A stretch of DNA of 64,000 nt from BOG-908 sp965198915 (GCA_965198915.1 CBDAQC010000002.1:1426001-1490000); one strand, 5' to 3'. Shown: positions 8,184 to 16,586, numbered from the stretch's first letter. Program-made: numbers and translations. Notes: generated from the sequence alone by a model not told the origin.

Positions 8184-9017
8184 ATGCTGTCGCATCTTGG
8201 TGCCGGGACCGGCGGGTCCGGACACCGCCCCGCCGCCGCACGCCTGGCCGTTCTGCCCGCAAGCGCCGCCCTGTTCGTCTCGCCGTGCCACCGGCTGCGC
8301 GATGGTGCGCTGGCCGGCGCCGAGCTGACGCAGGAGGCGGGCGCCGGGGCGCCCGATGCCGTGGGGCAGGCCTGGCTGCTGCGGGCAGCATGCCGGGAGG
8401 CGGCGGCCTGGGAGGCCATCCGGCCGCCCTCCTCCGGGCTGGACGTGACCGTGTCCTTGCCGCCACGAAGCGCGCGACGCGGCTTGCTGGCGCAGGTCGA
8501 GGCAGCGCTGCTGGGGGCGAACCTGGTCGGGCCCGAACTGACTGTGGCGCTTGCGCAGGCCGATCTCGCCGACGCGGGACCGGACCTGCTCCTGCTGGTC
8601 GCTGCACTGCGTGATCTCGGCGCAAACGTCGCGCTGGACAGCGACGCGCATGCTGGCGCGTTCGAGCGGGTTCTGCGGCGCGTACCGCTGAACGCGTTGC
8701 GCCTGCACCCTGTTCTGGTGGGCAGGGCGGAGGAGGATCCGGACGCCCGCGCCACCCTGTCCCGGGTGATACGCCTTGCCCATGCGATGGACACCCTGGC
8801 CGTGGCCTTGGGCGTGGACACCGCGTTGCAGCGCGACATCCTGGCGGACCTGGACTGCGACGCGGCCCAGGGCCGCCTGTTCGGGCGGTTTTTGCCTGGG
8901 CCGGTGTTCCGGGCGGGATGGAAGCAAGGTTGCGGCTCTGCCCCAGACCCCGTCGTGCGACGCACGCCAGCGCGTGACGGGGCCGTGCCCAGACCTCATT
9001 TCGTAAAGGTGCGCTGA
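8184..9017 (+). CDS. Degenerate EAL-domain (c-di-GMP phosphodiesterase-like) protein
   Basis: A 277-residue protein. The C-terminal half lines up with an EAL domain by landmark: PELTVALAQADLAD where LELEITES is expected, LRDLGANVALDSDAHAGAF for LKxLGVxxALDDFGTGYS, LNALRLHPVLV for xxxLKIDxSFV, and LAVALGVDTALQRDIL...CDAAQGRLFGRFLP for the end. The EAL triad itself, the DDFG aspartates and the KID lysine are replaced, so it should not hydrolyse c-di-GMP; a binding or regulatory role, or decay, is possible. The last ~30 residues (from about 8925) are encoded by a family 2 repeat, which probably replaced the original C-terminus. Start ATG 8184 has no clear ribosome site. Confidence 0.65.
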   Translation: MLSHLGAGTGGSGHRPAAARLAVLPASAALFVSPCHRLRDGALAGAELTQEAGAGAPDAVGQAWLLRAACREAAAWEAIRPPSSGLDVTVSLPPRSARRGLLAQVEAALLGANLVGPELTVALAQADLADAGPDLLLLVAALRDLGANVALDSDAHAGAFERVLRRVPLNALRLHPVLVGRAEEDPDARATLSRVIRLAHAMDTLAVALGVDTALQRDILADLDCDAAQGRLFGRFLPGPVFRAGWKQGCGSAPDPVVRRTPARDGAVPRPHFVKVR

Positions 9018-9078
9018 GACAGGTTCTAAGGACGACTGTCCGGGAGCGGGGTCCAGGGGCAGAGCCCCTGGCCTTCCT
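8925..9078. repeat. Family 2 repeat (copy 3), inverted relative to copy 2
   Basis: Ends with GGTCCAGGGGCAGAGCCCC then TGGCCTTCC, a mirror of the block at 5226-5325, and includes a CATTTCGTAAAG core. It overlaps the 3' end of the degenerate EAL gene. Confidence 0.65.
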
Positions 9079-9103
9079 TAGCTAAGCGCACGCAGCAGAG
9101 GCG

Positions 9104-9154
9104 CGGATGTTTTTTGCTGCTTTTTTCCGAAAAAGAGGGCCTTCCTTCTCCGCC
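9104..9154. repeat. Family 1 single right arm upstream of the aldehyde dehydrogenase gene
   Basis: TTTTTTGCTGCTTTTTTCC then GAAAAAGAGGGCCTTCCTTC. Only the start-proximal arm is present; the matching left arm is absent and a family 2 repeat lies where it should be. It ends 16 bases before the ATG at 9171. Confidence 0.7.
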
Positions 9155-9170
9155 ACCCAGGAACGCCACC

Positions 9171-10613
9171 ATGGACCAGATCACAGCCGCACTGCCGGAC
9201 ACCGAGTTGGACCTGCAGGCGGCACTCGACCGCCAGCGCCGTGCCTTCGATGCGGCGCCGTTTCCGTCCGCCGCGCAGCGCCAAGCCACACTGCGGCGGC
9301 TGGAGTCGCTGGTCCGCGCCAACCAGGACAGGATCGTGGACGCGATCAACGCGGATTTCGGCAACCGCTCCCGCGTGGAGACAATCATGTCCGAGGTGCT
9401 GCCCACGCTGGGCGCCGCCGCCCATGCCAGGCGGCACGTGGCGTCCTGGATGCGGCCGCGGCGGCGTGCCACGTCGATAAACTTCAAGCCCGGCACCAAC
9501 CGCATCGAGTACCAGCCGCTGGGCGTGGTGGGCGTGGTCTCGCCGTGGAACTATCCGATCTTCCTCACTTTGGGTCCGCTGATCGACATACTGGCGGCCG
9601 GCAACCGCGCGATGATCAAGCCGTCCGAGCTGACGCCGGTCACCGGCGCGCTGCTGGCGCGCATGCTGGGCGAGCTGTTCCCGCCCGAGGAAGTGCTGGT
9701 GGTGCAGGGCGACGTGGCGGTCGGCCGCGCGTTTTCCAGCCTGCCGTTCGACCACCTGATCTTCACCGGCTCTACCGAAGTGGGCCGCCACGTGATGCGC
9801 GCGGCGGCGGAGAACCTGGTGCCGGTCACGCTGGAGCTGGGCGGCAAGTCGCCGGTGATCGTGGCGGAGGACGCAGCCGTGGCGCAGGCCGCGAGCTCGG
9901 TGGCGGTGGGCAAGTTCTTCAACGCGGGCCAGACCTGTATCGCGCCGGATTACGCGCTGGTGCCGTCCGGCCGGGCGGAGGCGTTCGCGCATGGCGTGCT
10001 GGAGGCGGCCGAGGCGATGTACCCGACGCTGAGCGGCAACCCGGACTACACCGCCATCATCTCGGACCGCCACCACGCGCGGCTGACCGAGCTGGTGGCC
10101 GAGGCGGAGGCCGCCGGTGCCACGGTGCTGCGCCACCGTGAGGCGCCGCGTGGCAATGTCCGGCATTTTCCGCCGACCGTGGTGCTGGACCCGCCGCTGG
10201 ACGGAAGGCTGATGCGTGACGAGATCTTCGGCCCCGTCCTGCCGGTGGTGCGCACCGCCGGCACGGATGCCGCGATCGACTTCGTCAACAAGCGGCCGCG
10301 GCCGCTGGCGCTGTACGCCTACACCAAGGACGCGGCCACCGAGCGCAAGATCCTGGACCGCACCGTCTCCGGCGGCGTCACCCTCAACTCCACGCTGATT
10401 CATTGCGCGCAGGAAGACCTGCCGTTCGGCGGCGTGGGCCCCAGCGGCATGGGCGCCTATCACGGTCGCGAAGGCTTCCAGACGTTCAGCCACGCGCGCG
10501 GCGTGCACAAGCCGGGCTTCTTCTCCGGCTTCGAATATCTGAAGCCGCCGCACGGGGCGAAGATGCGCTTTGCCCTGAAGGCACTCGGGATCAGGAGCGG
10601 CGAAGCGAAATGA
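9171..10613 (+). CDS. Aldehyde dehydrogenase (coniferyl aldehyde dehydrogenase type)
   Basis: A 480-residue NAD(P)-dependent aldehyde dehydrogenase. Catalytic residues are clear: Glu222 in TLELGGKSP and Cys256 in FNAGQTCIAP; the cofactor region GSTEVGR and PWNYP are also present. The C-terminal 'GVGPSGMGAYHGREGFQTFSH' type ending and the FNAGQTC form fit the class 3-like / coniferyl aldehyde dehydrogenase group rather than betaine or succinate semialdehyde enzymes. ATG 9171 follows CAGGAACGCCACC. It overlaps the next gene by four bases, so the two are translationally coupled. The true substrate is not known. Confidence 0.88.
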   Translation: MDQITAALPDTELDLQAALDRQRRAFDAAPFPSAAQRQATLRRLESLVRANQDRIVDAINADFGNRSRVETIMSEVLPTLGAAAHARRHVASWMRPRRRATSINFKPGTNRIEYQPLGVVGVVSPWNYPIFLTLGPLIDILAAGNRAMIKPSELTPVTGALLARMLGELFPPEEVLVVQGDVAVGRAFSSLPFDHLIFTGSTEVGRHVMRAAAENLVPVTLELGGKSPVIVAEDAAVAQAASSVAVGKFFNAGQTCIAPDYALVPSGRAEAFAHGVLEAAEAMYPTLSGNPDYTAIISDRHHARLTELVAEAEAAGATVLRHREAPRGNVRHFPPTVVLDPPLDGRLMRDEIFGPVLPVVRTAGTDAAIDFVNKRPRPLALYAYTKDAATERKILDRTVSGGVTLNSTLIHCAQEDLPFGGVGPSGMGAYHGREGFQTFSHARGVHKPGFFSGFEYLKPPHGAKMRFALKALGIRSGEAK

Positions 10614-11662
10614 CACCGAACACGAGGTTACGTGGCTACCGCAGCCGGGCCCTTGCGGGCGGCGCCGGCCGGGTTTGGACATCCGTCCTTGCGGCAGCCT
10701 GTTTCGCTCTTTTGCTCGCCTGCGTGCAGGCCCGGGCCGCCGGCTTCATGCGCGTGAGCGTGCCCGATCCCGGCAACCCGCCGCTGGAAGTCGGCATCTG
10801 GTATCCGAGCGATACGCCGGCGCATCCGGAACAGCTCTCCCTCGACACGCAGACCGTGGCGGATGACGCCCCCGTCAGCGGCCAGGCTCTGCCGCTGATC
10901 GTGATGTCGCACGGCCAGGGCGGCGACTTTTCCAACGCGTTGGGCACGGCGGTGGCGCTGGCCGATGCGGGGTTCGTGGCCGCGGCGCTGACCCATACCG
11001 GGGACAACCTGCACGACCAGAGCCGTGTGCTGGCGATCTGGGACCGCAGCCGGCAACTGCGCGTGCTGACGGACTGGATGCTGCATGACTGGCACGACCA
11101 CGCGCGTATCGATCCGAACCGCATAGGGGTGTTCGGGTTTTCCGCCGGCGGCTTCACCGCCCTGGTGGCGGCCGGCGGCACGCCTGACCTGGCCAGGCTG
11201 GGCCCGCATTGCGCCGCCTATCCGGCCGAGTTCACCTGCGCGCTGATCGCCCGCAATCACGGGGCGGCCGGCAAGCTGCCGGTGCTGCCCGCGGATGCCT
11301 GGGTGCATGACCCGCGCATCAGGGCGGCGGTGGTGGCCGCACCCGCCTTGGGCTACACGTTCGGCCGCACGGGGCTGGCCGGCGTGCAGGTGCCGGTGCA
11401 GCTATGGCGCGCGGAGCAGGACCATATCCTGCCGCAGCCCTTCTACGCGCAGGCGGTACGAGACGACCTGCCGCGCCCGCCGGACTATCACGTGGTGCCG
11501 GGCGCCGACCACATGGACTTCCTGCCGCCATGCGATGCGCGGAAGACCAGGATCGTGCCGGTGATCTGCACCAGCGCGCCCAGCTTCGACAGGACCGCCT
11601 TCCATGCGGCGTTCCAGGCCGAAGTGGTGCGGTTCTTCAAGCAGAACCTGCCCGGCGGATGA
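10610..11662 (+). CDS. Exported alpha/beta hydrolase (dienelactone hydrolase-like / lipase-like)
   Basis: A 350-residue protein whose ATG overlaps the TGA of the aldehyde dehydrogenase gene. A signal peptide is seen at about residues 20-44 (WTSVLAAACFALLLACVQARA). The mature part shows an alpha/beta hydrolase fold with the oxyanion region VMSHGQGG and the nucleophile elbow GFSAGG (Ser178); the acid and His are likely in WRAEQDHILP and GADHMDF. It resembles the secreted platelet-activating-factor acetylhydrolase/dienelactone hydrolase-like group in bacteria. Coupling to an aldehyde dehydrogenase suggests both work on the same compound, perhaps an ester whose hydrolysis yields an aldehyde-forming product; this is inference. 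Confidence 0.8.
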   Translation: MTPNTRLRGYRSRALAGGAGRVWTSVLAAACFALLLACVQARAAGFMRVSVPDPGNPPLEVGIWYPSDTPAHPEQLSLDTQTVADDAPVSGQALPLIVMSHGQGGDFSNALGTAVALADAGFVAAALTHTGDNLHDQSRVLAIWDRSRQLRVLTDWMLHDWHDHARIDPNRIGVFGFSAGGFTALVAAGGTPDLARLGPHCAAYPAEFTCALIARNHGAAGKLPVLPADAWVHDPRIRAAVVAAPALGYTFGRTGLAGVQVPVQLWRAEQDHILPQPFYAQAVRDDLPRPPDYHVVPGADHMDFLPPCDARKTRIVPVICTSAPSFDRTAFHAAFQAEVVRFFKQNLPGG

Positions 11663-11688
11663 ATTGGGGATCGCCTTTCCGCACGCTG

Positions 11689-13059
11689 CTACGCCTCGAA
11701 CACCGCGCCGATCCGCCAGGCGCTGACCAGGCCGGCGGCCAGCGCCAGCGCTGACGCCGCCATCACGCAGTGCACGGGCGCCTGCGCGCCGCCCAGCGCG
11801 AACACCGCCGCCACCAGGGCCACGCCCGCCGTCTGGCCCACCAGGCGCGCGGTGGATTGCAGGCCGCTGGCGCCGCCGGACCGCGCCTTCGGCGCCGATT
11901 GCAGCAGCGCCCGGTTGTTCGGCGTCTGGAACAGGCCGAAGCCGGCGCCGCACAGGGCCAGCCGCCAGACCAGGGCGGCGTCGCCAGGGTGGGCGGGCAG
12001 GAGCGCCACCAAGGCAAGGCCCAAAGCCACCATGGACTGGCCGATGGCCCCCAGCAGGCCGGGCGAGACACGGTCCGACAGCCGGCCGGCAAACGGCGCC
12101 ACCAACGCCAGCGCCAGCGGCCAGGGTGTCAGCAACAGGCCGGTCTGCACGGCGCTGCGGCCCAGGCTGGCCTGCAGGTAGAACGGCAGCGCCACGAAGG
12201 AGAGGCCCTGCGAGGCGAAGGCGGTGATCGAGGTGATCACCGACAGGCCGAGTATGGGGATGCGCAGCAGGTCCACCGGCAGCAGCGGCGCCGCCTGCCC
12301 GGCCTGGCGCCGCACCAGCACGGCGCCGAACCCGATCCCGGCGGCCAGCGCCGCCACTCGGCCGGCCAGGCCCAGCGCCCCTTCCAGCCCGCCGATGGCG
12401 CTGACCAGCAGGCCCAGGGCCAGCGCACTGAGCAGCGCGCTTGACCAGTCGAAAGCACGCGCGGCGCGCGGGGTGACTGGCAGGCTGCGCAGACCCACGA
12501 GCAGGGCCACCAGGCCGAACGGCAGGTTGACCGCGAACAGATATGGCCAGGTTGCCAGCGAGAGTATGAGTGCAGCGGCAGTGGGCCCGACCACGGAGGC
12601 GCCCGCCACGATCATGGCGTTGACGCCGATGCCCTGGCCGAGCAGCCGCCTGGGGTAGATGAAACGTAGCATGGCGCCGTTCACCCCCATGATGCCGGCG
12701 GCGCCGCAACCCTGCGCCACCCGCGCGGCGATCAGCACCGGCAGTGAACCCGACAAGGCACAGGCGAGCGAGCCTGCCAGGAACACGATCAGGCCCGCGC
12801 GGTAGATGCGCTGGTAGCCGAGTATCTCACCCAGCGAGGCCAGCGGCAGCAGGGTGACGGTGACGGCAAGCTGGTAGGCGTTGACCACCCAGATGCTGGC
12901 GGCCGGCGACGCATGCAACTGTGCCGCGATGGTCGGCAGGGCCACGTTGCTTATGGTGCCGTCCAGCACCGCCATGACGATGGCAAGCCCCACGGCAAGC
13001 ATCGCCCAGCTCCGGCGCGGCTGCGCCAGGCCGTCCTCGATCGTCTCGCTTCTCGTCAC
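11689..13059 (-). CDS. MFS drug exporter, DHA2 (14-TM) family
   Basis: A 456-residue polytopic membrane protein. The start has the DHA2 hallmark: VMAVLDGTISNVALPTIA in helix 1, then WVVNAYQLAVT and LGEILGYQRIYRAG between helices 2 and 3. About 14 hydrophobic segments can be counted, as in EmrB/QacA relatives. These are proton-driven exporters of lipophilic compounds. GTG 13059 is chosen because GGAG lies six bases upstream. It is convergent with the hydrolase gene and no membrane-fusion partner (EmrA) or regulator is adjacent, so the substrate is open. Confidence 0.88.
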   Translation of the reverse strand: MTRSETIEDGLAQPRRSWAMLAVGLAIVMAVLDGTISNVALPTIAAQLHASPAASIWVVNAYQLAVTVTLLPLASLGEILGYQRIYRAGLIVFLAGSLACALSGSLPVLIAARVAQGCGAAGIMGVNGAMLRFIYPRRLLGQGIGVNAMIVAGASVVGPTAAALILSLATWPYLFAVNLPFGLVALLVGLRSLPVTPRAARAFDWSSALLSALALGLLVSAIGGLEGALGLAGRVAALAAGIGFGAVLVRRQAGQAAPLLPVDLLRIPILGLSVITSITAFASQGLSFVALPFYLQASLGRSAVQTGLLLTPWPLALALVAPFAGRLSDRVSPGLLGAIGQSMVALGLALVALLPAHPGDAALVWRLALCGAGFGLFQTPNNRALLQSAPKARSGGASGLQSTARLVGQTAGVALVAAVFALGGAQAPVHCVMAASALALAAGLVSAWRIGAVFEA

Positions 13060-13220
13060 GCGTGCTCCGGTTCAGGCAGTGGGGTCTGCTCCTAGCCCAA
13101 AGCCACCTGCGCCGGCGAGGGCCCGCGTCCGCGGGGTATGGCCAGGCCGGGCAGCGCCGGTTAAAACGACGCCGGCGCAAGCGTCCGGCGTGACGCGCGC
13201 GTTCCTGCGCGGAGCAGGCT

Positions 13221-13295
13221 GCCGGGTTAGCACAGTGGTAGTGCAGCGGTTTTGTAAACCGAAGGTCGCGGGTTCAAATCCTGCACCCGGCACCA
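13221..13295 (+). tRNA. tRNA-Thr (anticodon TGT)
   Basis: A 75-nt cloverleaf with CCA encoded. The acceptor stem GCCGGGT pairs with ACCCGGC, the T-arm is CGCGGGTTCAAATCCTGC, and the anticodon loop TTTGTAA carries TGT, which reads ACA threonine codons. It stands alone between the MFS gene and a small lipoprotein gene; no integrase or att duplication is seen next to it. Confidence 0.95.
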
Positions 13296-13386
13296 ATTCC
13301 CGCCTTGCGGCGGCATCGCGGCAACCAGTGCGCCATCCGATTGTTTGAACAGCGCGGTCGTCCAAGAACCGCAGGGAGACAAGTCC

Positions 13387-13575
13387 ATGCGCTGGTTCGT
13401 GTTAGTGCTCGCCCTCGCCGCTGCCGGGTGTACCGATAATCATTCCGGGCCCACGGGCGCCGGAAGTCCCTCGCCCACCGGTGCGGGACCGCAGCCGGGC
13501 GCCAGCGCCGGAGCCTCTGTAGGTGGCGGACCTGCGGGAACGGGCACTACGGATAGCGCTGGCGGGGCAAAGTGA
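13387..13575 (+). CDS. Small Gly/Ala/Pro-rich lipoprotein, unknown function
   Basis: A 62-residue protein beginning MRWFVLVLALAAAGC, a short lipoprotein signal with the lipidated Cys at residue 15, followed by a low-complexity tail of Gly, Ala, Ser, Thr and Pro with no predicted fold. CAGGGAG at 13371-13377 supports ATG 13387. Such very short anchored proteins are often unannotated. Function unknown; it could be a cell-envelope spacer peptide. Confidence 0.55.
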   Translation: MRWFVLVLALAAAGCTDNHSGPTGAGSPSPTGAGPQPGASAGASVGGGPAGTGTTDSAGGAK

Positions 13576-13604
13576 GCCTGACTTGATCTGACTGAAGGGA
13601 AAAG

Positions 13605-13757
13605 CGAGGAAGGCCCTCTTTCTAAAGAAAAAGAAGCAAAGAGCTTTTGTCCACGCTGTCGCGCATCGCCAAGGCGCACGCTTCAACGACACGCGCCAGA
13701 CAAAGACAAAAGTTTTTTGGTTCTTTTTTTCAAAAAAGAACTGCTTCCTTGCCTTCC
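13605..13757. repeat. Family 1 element, full copy, upstream of the GFA gene
   Basis: Left arm 13605-13651 (AAGGCCCTCTTTCTAAAG...), right arm 13705-13757 (GACAAAAGTTTTTTGGTTCT...). The right arm is the GGTTC...GAAC variant, so its inner hairpin uses a compensatory base change. Confidence 0.85.
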
Positions 13758-13852
13758 CTCGCTGAAGGTATTCACTTTCGTTCTAATACTGAAAACAAAC
13801 CGCGGCGCCCCAGTGCGTTGGGGAATGCTACGCATTTGCAGGGCGAACACGG

Positions 13853-14329
13853 ATGAATTTGTTTTCCAACCCGAAGCACCGGGACGGCAAATGCCGCTGC
13901 GGCGCGTTGGCCTATCGCGTGACGGGCAACGCGAAGTTCACCTTTGCCTGCCATTGCACGGATTGCCAGACGCTTACGGCCAGCGCGTTTTCCCTGGGAA
14001 TGGTGTTCGACGAAGCGCAGCTCAGCCTTGTGTCGGGCACGCCGCAGGAATGGTCCAAGACAGGCAGCAGCGGCAAGCCATCCATCATGGCGAGGTGTCC
14101 TGCCTGCGGCACGTGGATCTACACGAAACCGCAGAGCAAGCCTGGGATGATCGTAATCCGGCCAAGCAGCCTGGAGGACCATGGCTGGTTCCGTCCTGTG
14201 GCGCAGATCTACACGCGCAGCGCGCTGCCCTGGGCGTTGATGCCTGTGCAGTTCAGCTATGAGGAGGAGTTTTCCGATCCTGCGCCGATCGCCAAGGCGT
14301 ATGCTGCAGGCGGTATTGAAGCATCGTGA
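13853..14329 (+). CDS. GFA family zinc protein (glutathione-dependent formaldehyde-activating-like)
   Basis: A 158-residue protein with the complete GFA zinc ligands: Cys14/Cys16 in DGKCRCGALAY, Cys33/Cys35/Cys38 in FACHCTDCQ, and Cys82/Cys85 in RCPACGTWIY. Family members are small single-domain proteins of uncertain role; the founding Gfa enzyme was proposed to speed S-hydroxymethylglutathione formation, but many members are not tied to formaldehyde. No formaldehyde dehydrogenase is adjacent, so the substrate is not known. It is convergent with ruvA. Confidence 0.85.
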   Translation: MNLFSNPKHRDGKCRCGALAYRVTGNAKFTFACHCTDCQTLTASAFSLGMVFDEAQLSLVSGTPQEWSKTGSSGKPSIMARCPACGTWIYTKPQSKPGMIVIRPSSLEDHGWFRPVAQIYTRSALPWALMPVQFSYEEEFSDPAPIAKAYAAGGIEAS

Positions 14330-14357
14330 TAGGGGTGGGGGGATTGTTGGGGGTAGG

Positions 14358-14453
14358 AAGGCCAGGGGCTCTGCCCCTGGACCCCGCTAAGGACAGTCGT
14401 CCTTAGAACCTGCTCCACGCACTTCTGCGATATCGGGTTAGGGGCAAAGCCCT
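14358..14453. repeat. Family 2 repeat (copy 4) with perfect hairpin
   Basis: Includes the perfect inverted repeat CCAGGGGC-TCT-GCCCCTGG at 14362-14380 and the shared GTCCTTAGAACCTGCT block. It lies between the convergent GFA and ruvA genes, where a two-way terminator would be expected, and where ruvB would otherwise follow ruvA. Confidence 0.65.
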
Positions 14454-15055
14454 CACTGGCGGGACAACCCGCGCAACGCCTCCCGTAGCACCGCGTCCAA
14501 CGCGGCGCCCTCGCCCAAGGACGCAAGCACACGCTCCACCACCGGCCCGGCCTCCTGCCGCCGGTAGCCGAGATTGGCGAGCGCGGACAACGCGTCCGCC
14601 GCCAGACCGCCGGGTGCCGGCGCCGCCATAGGCAGCACGACACCCACCGGCATGGCGCCCGCGCGGTCGCGCAACTCCGTAAGCAACCGCACCACCAGCT
14701 TGGGGCCAACACCGGCTACCCGCGTCAGCGCGCTCCTGTCACCCGAAGCGATGGCGCCGGCCAGATCCCGCGGGGACAGCGCAGACAGGATCGCCAGAGC
14801 GACCTTGGCACCCACCCCTTGCACCGTCGTCAGCAGGCGGAACCAGTCCCGCTCGGCAGAATCGGCAAATCCGTACAGCAGGATCGCGTCCTCCCGCACG
14901 ATCGTCTCCACCAGCACACGCGCCAGCGCCGGCGGCGTCGGCAAGGATGCCAAAGTGCGTGTGCTCGCCTGGACGAGGTATCCCACGCCGGAGACGTCTA
15001 TGACGCAGCTCGACGCGTCCAGCGCTTCCACGCGTCCACTCAGGAGCGCGATCAT
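14453..15055 (-). CDS. ruvA: Holliday junction branch migration protein RuvA
   Basis: A 200-residue RuvA: N-terminal OB-fold domain (MIALLSGRVEALDASSCVID...GVGYLVQ), central helix-hairpin-helix region (FRLLTTVQGVGAKVALAIL and ALTRVAGVGPKLVVRLLTEL) and a C-terminal helical domain after a Pro/Ala linker that normally contacts RuvB. RuvA tetramers bind four-way junctions and recruit the RuvB motor. It lies 133 bases after ruvC, with a family 1 single arm in the gap. ruvB does not follow; a family 2 repeat and an opposing gene take its place. Confidence 0.95.
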   Translation of the reverse strand: MIALLSGRVEALDASSCVIDVSGVGYLVQASTRTLASLPTPPALARVLVETIVREDAILLYGFADSAERDWFRLLTTVQGVGAKVALAILSALSPRDLAGAIASGDRSALTRVAGVGPKLVVRLLTELRDRAGAMPVGVVLPMAAPAPGGLAADALSALANLGYRRQEAGPVVERVLASLGEGAALDAVLREALRGLSRQ

Positions 15056-15069
15056 TTGCGTGGAACAGT

Positions 15070-15123
15070 AAGCAAGGAGGCGGTTTCTCTTTGCAGAAAC
15101 GAACCAAAAACCTTATAACTCTG
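15070..15123. repeat. Family 1 single arm upstream of ruvA
   Basis: GCGGTTTCTCTTTGCAGAAAC then GAACCAAAAACC. In ruvA sense it is the start-proximal arm, 15 bases before the start. The GGTTTC/GAAAC pairing keeps the inner hairpin despite sequence drift. Confidence 0.65.
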
Positions 15124-15188
15124 ACGCTGCTGCAGCGGAGCGCCCGGCCTGGTGGGCATCGCGCTGTCCAGCGGCGGGGCAGCGCGCC

Positions 15189-15692
15189 TCATCTTGCCGC
15201 CGCATAGACGAGGCGCGTCGAACGGTTGTGCGCGTGACAGATCGCCACCGCCAGCGCATCGGACGCATCCGCGCGGCGCAGCGCGGCGCCTGGCAGCAGC
15301 CGGCGCACCATGTCGGCCACCTGGGCCTTGTCCGCATTTCCCGTGCCCACAACGGCACGTTTCACCATCTTGGCGCCATACTCGGCCACCAGCAGCCCGG
15401 CCAGCGCCGGCGTCAGCAGGGCCACGCCGCGCGCATAGCCCAGCTTCAGCGTGGCTGCGCCGTTCTGGTTTACGTAGGTCTCCTCCACCGCCGCCTCTTC
15501 CGGCCGGTGCGCCGCGATCAGCGCTTGCAGACCCTCGTGTATGGCACGCAGGCGATCAGGAACGGCCATTGCGGCATCGGTCGAGATCACGCCGTCCGCC
15601 ACGTGCCGCAATCGGTTGCCGTCACTCTCGATGATCCCCCAGCCGGTAAATCGCAAACCGGGATCGAGGCCCAGCAGCCGTATCGCGCTCAA
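15189..15692 (-). CDS. ruvC: Holliday junction resolvase RuvC
   Basis: A 167-residue nuclease that cuts Holliday junctions. The acidic active site is visible: the first Asp in LLGLDPGLRFTGWG, Glu in AAVEETYVNQN, and the last acids in ADASDALAVAICH. It starts at TTG 15692, whose bases overlap the TGA of yebC, which suggests translational coupling; no better start exists in frame. Order yebC-ruvC-ruvA is the common proteobacterial one. Confidence 0.93.
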   Translation of the reverse strand: MSAIRLLGLDPGLRFTGWGIIESDGNRLRHVADGVISTDAAMAVPDRLRAIHEGLQALIAAHRPEEAAVEETYVNQNGAATLKLGYARGVALLTPALAGLLVAEYGAKMVKRAVVGTGNADKAQVADMVRRLLPGAALRRADASDALAVAICHAHNRSTRLVYAAAR

Positions 15693-16438
15693 TCGGACAG
15701 ACGCGCCAGAACGTCCTCCGGAATGTCGTAATTGGCATACACGTTCTGCACGTCGTCGTTCTCTTCCAAAGCGTCGATCAGCTTCAGCACGGACGTCGCA
15801 CGCTCCTCGTCGAGCACAACCAGCGTGCCCGCGCGCCAATCGAACTTCGCCTCTTCCGGCGCCCCGAAACGGCGCTCCAGCGCGTCGCGCACGGCGAACA
15901 GGCTCTCAATCCCGCAGGTCACCTCGTGGCCCTCCGCGGTGCTCACCACGTCGTCCGCGCCGGCCTCGATCGCGGCTTCCAGCATGTCGTCCGCGCTGCC
16001 AACGGCGGCGGGATACGTCACCACGCCCAGGCGCTGGAACATGAAGCTGACCGAATTGGTCTCGCCCAGCGCGCCGCCATGCTTGCTGAACGCCGAGCGC
16101 ACGTCCGACGCGGTGCGGTTGCGATTGTCCGTCAGCGTCTCCACGATCACTGCGACGCCGGCCGGCCCATATCCCTCGTAGCGCACGTCGGTATAGTCGT
16201 CGCCGGCCGCCGCACCGGACGCCTTCTTTATCGCGCGGTCCACCGCGTCCTTGCTCATGTTCTGCTTGTAGGCGGTGGCCACCGCGGCGCGCAGCCGCGC
16301 GTTCGCCGCCGGGTCGGGCAGGCCCTGTTTCGCCGCGACGGTGATTTCGCGTATCAGTTTGGCGAATTGCCTGGCACGCCTGGCGTCCTGCGCGCCCTTG
16401 TGATGCATGACGTTCTTTGCGTGACTATGGCCGGCCAA
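15689..16438 (-). CDS. yebC: YebC/TACO1-family protein (transcription/translation factor)
   Basis: A 249-residue protein with the family start MAGHSHAKNVMHHKGAQDAR and the KASGAA, YEGYGPAGVAVIVE and NRTASDVRSAFSKHGG blocks. Family members were described as DNA-binding regulators and more recently as ribosome-associated factors that relieve stalling at proline runs. The start is TTG at 16438 with GGAG ten bases upstream. It leads the yebC-ruvC-ruvA operon. Confidence 0.93.
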   Translation of the reverse strand: MAGHSHAKNVMHHKGAQDARRARQFAKLIREITVAAKQGLPDPAANARLRAAVATAYKQNMSKDAVDRAIKKASGAAAGDDYTDVRYEGYGPAGVAVIVETLTDNRNRTASDVRSAFSKHGGALGETNSVSFMFQRLGVVTYPAAVGSADDMLEAAIEAGADDVVSTAEGHEVTCGIESLFAVRDALERRFGAPEEAKFDWRAGTLVVLDEERATSVLKLIDALEENDDVQNVYANYDIPEDVLARLSD

Positions 16439-16461
16439 GGTTGCTGTTCTCCAAGGAGCGA

Positions 16462-16502
16462 AAGGGAAGACCTTCTTTTCCCGCGAAAAAGAAGCGGAAG
16501 CG
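16462..16502. repeat. Family 1 single arm upstream of yebC
   Basis: GACCTTCTTTTCCCGCGAAA then AAGAAGC, a diverged arm ending 24 bases from the yebC start, in the same sense orientation as other start-proximal arms. Confidence 0.6.
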
Positions 16503-16586
16503 TTGTGCGTGATCCCGGAGTGCCGAGCCCATCGGCGGGACGGGATAACTCCGGTGTTGACGAACGTAGGATGACAGGCTGCTCGC

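Noticed and set aside
13221..13295. tRNA-Thr as an integration site of a genomic island
   Set aside because: No integrase gene and no duplicated tRNA 3' end were seen on either side.
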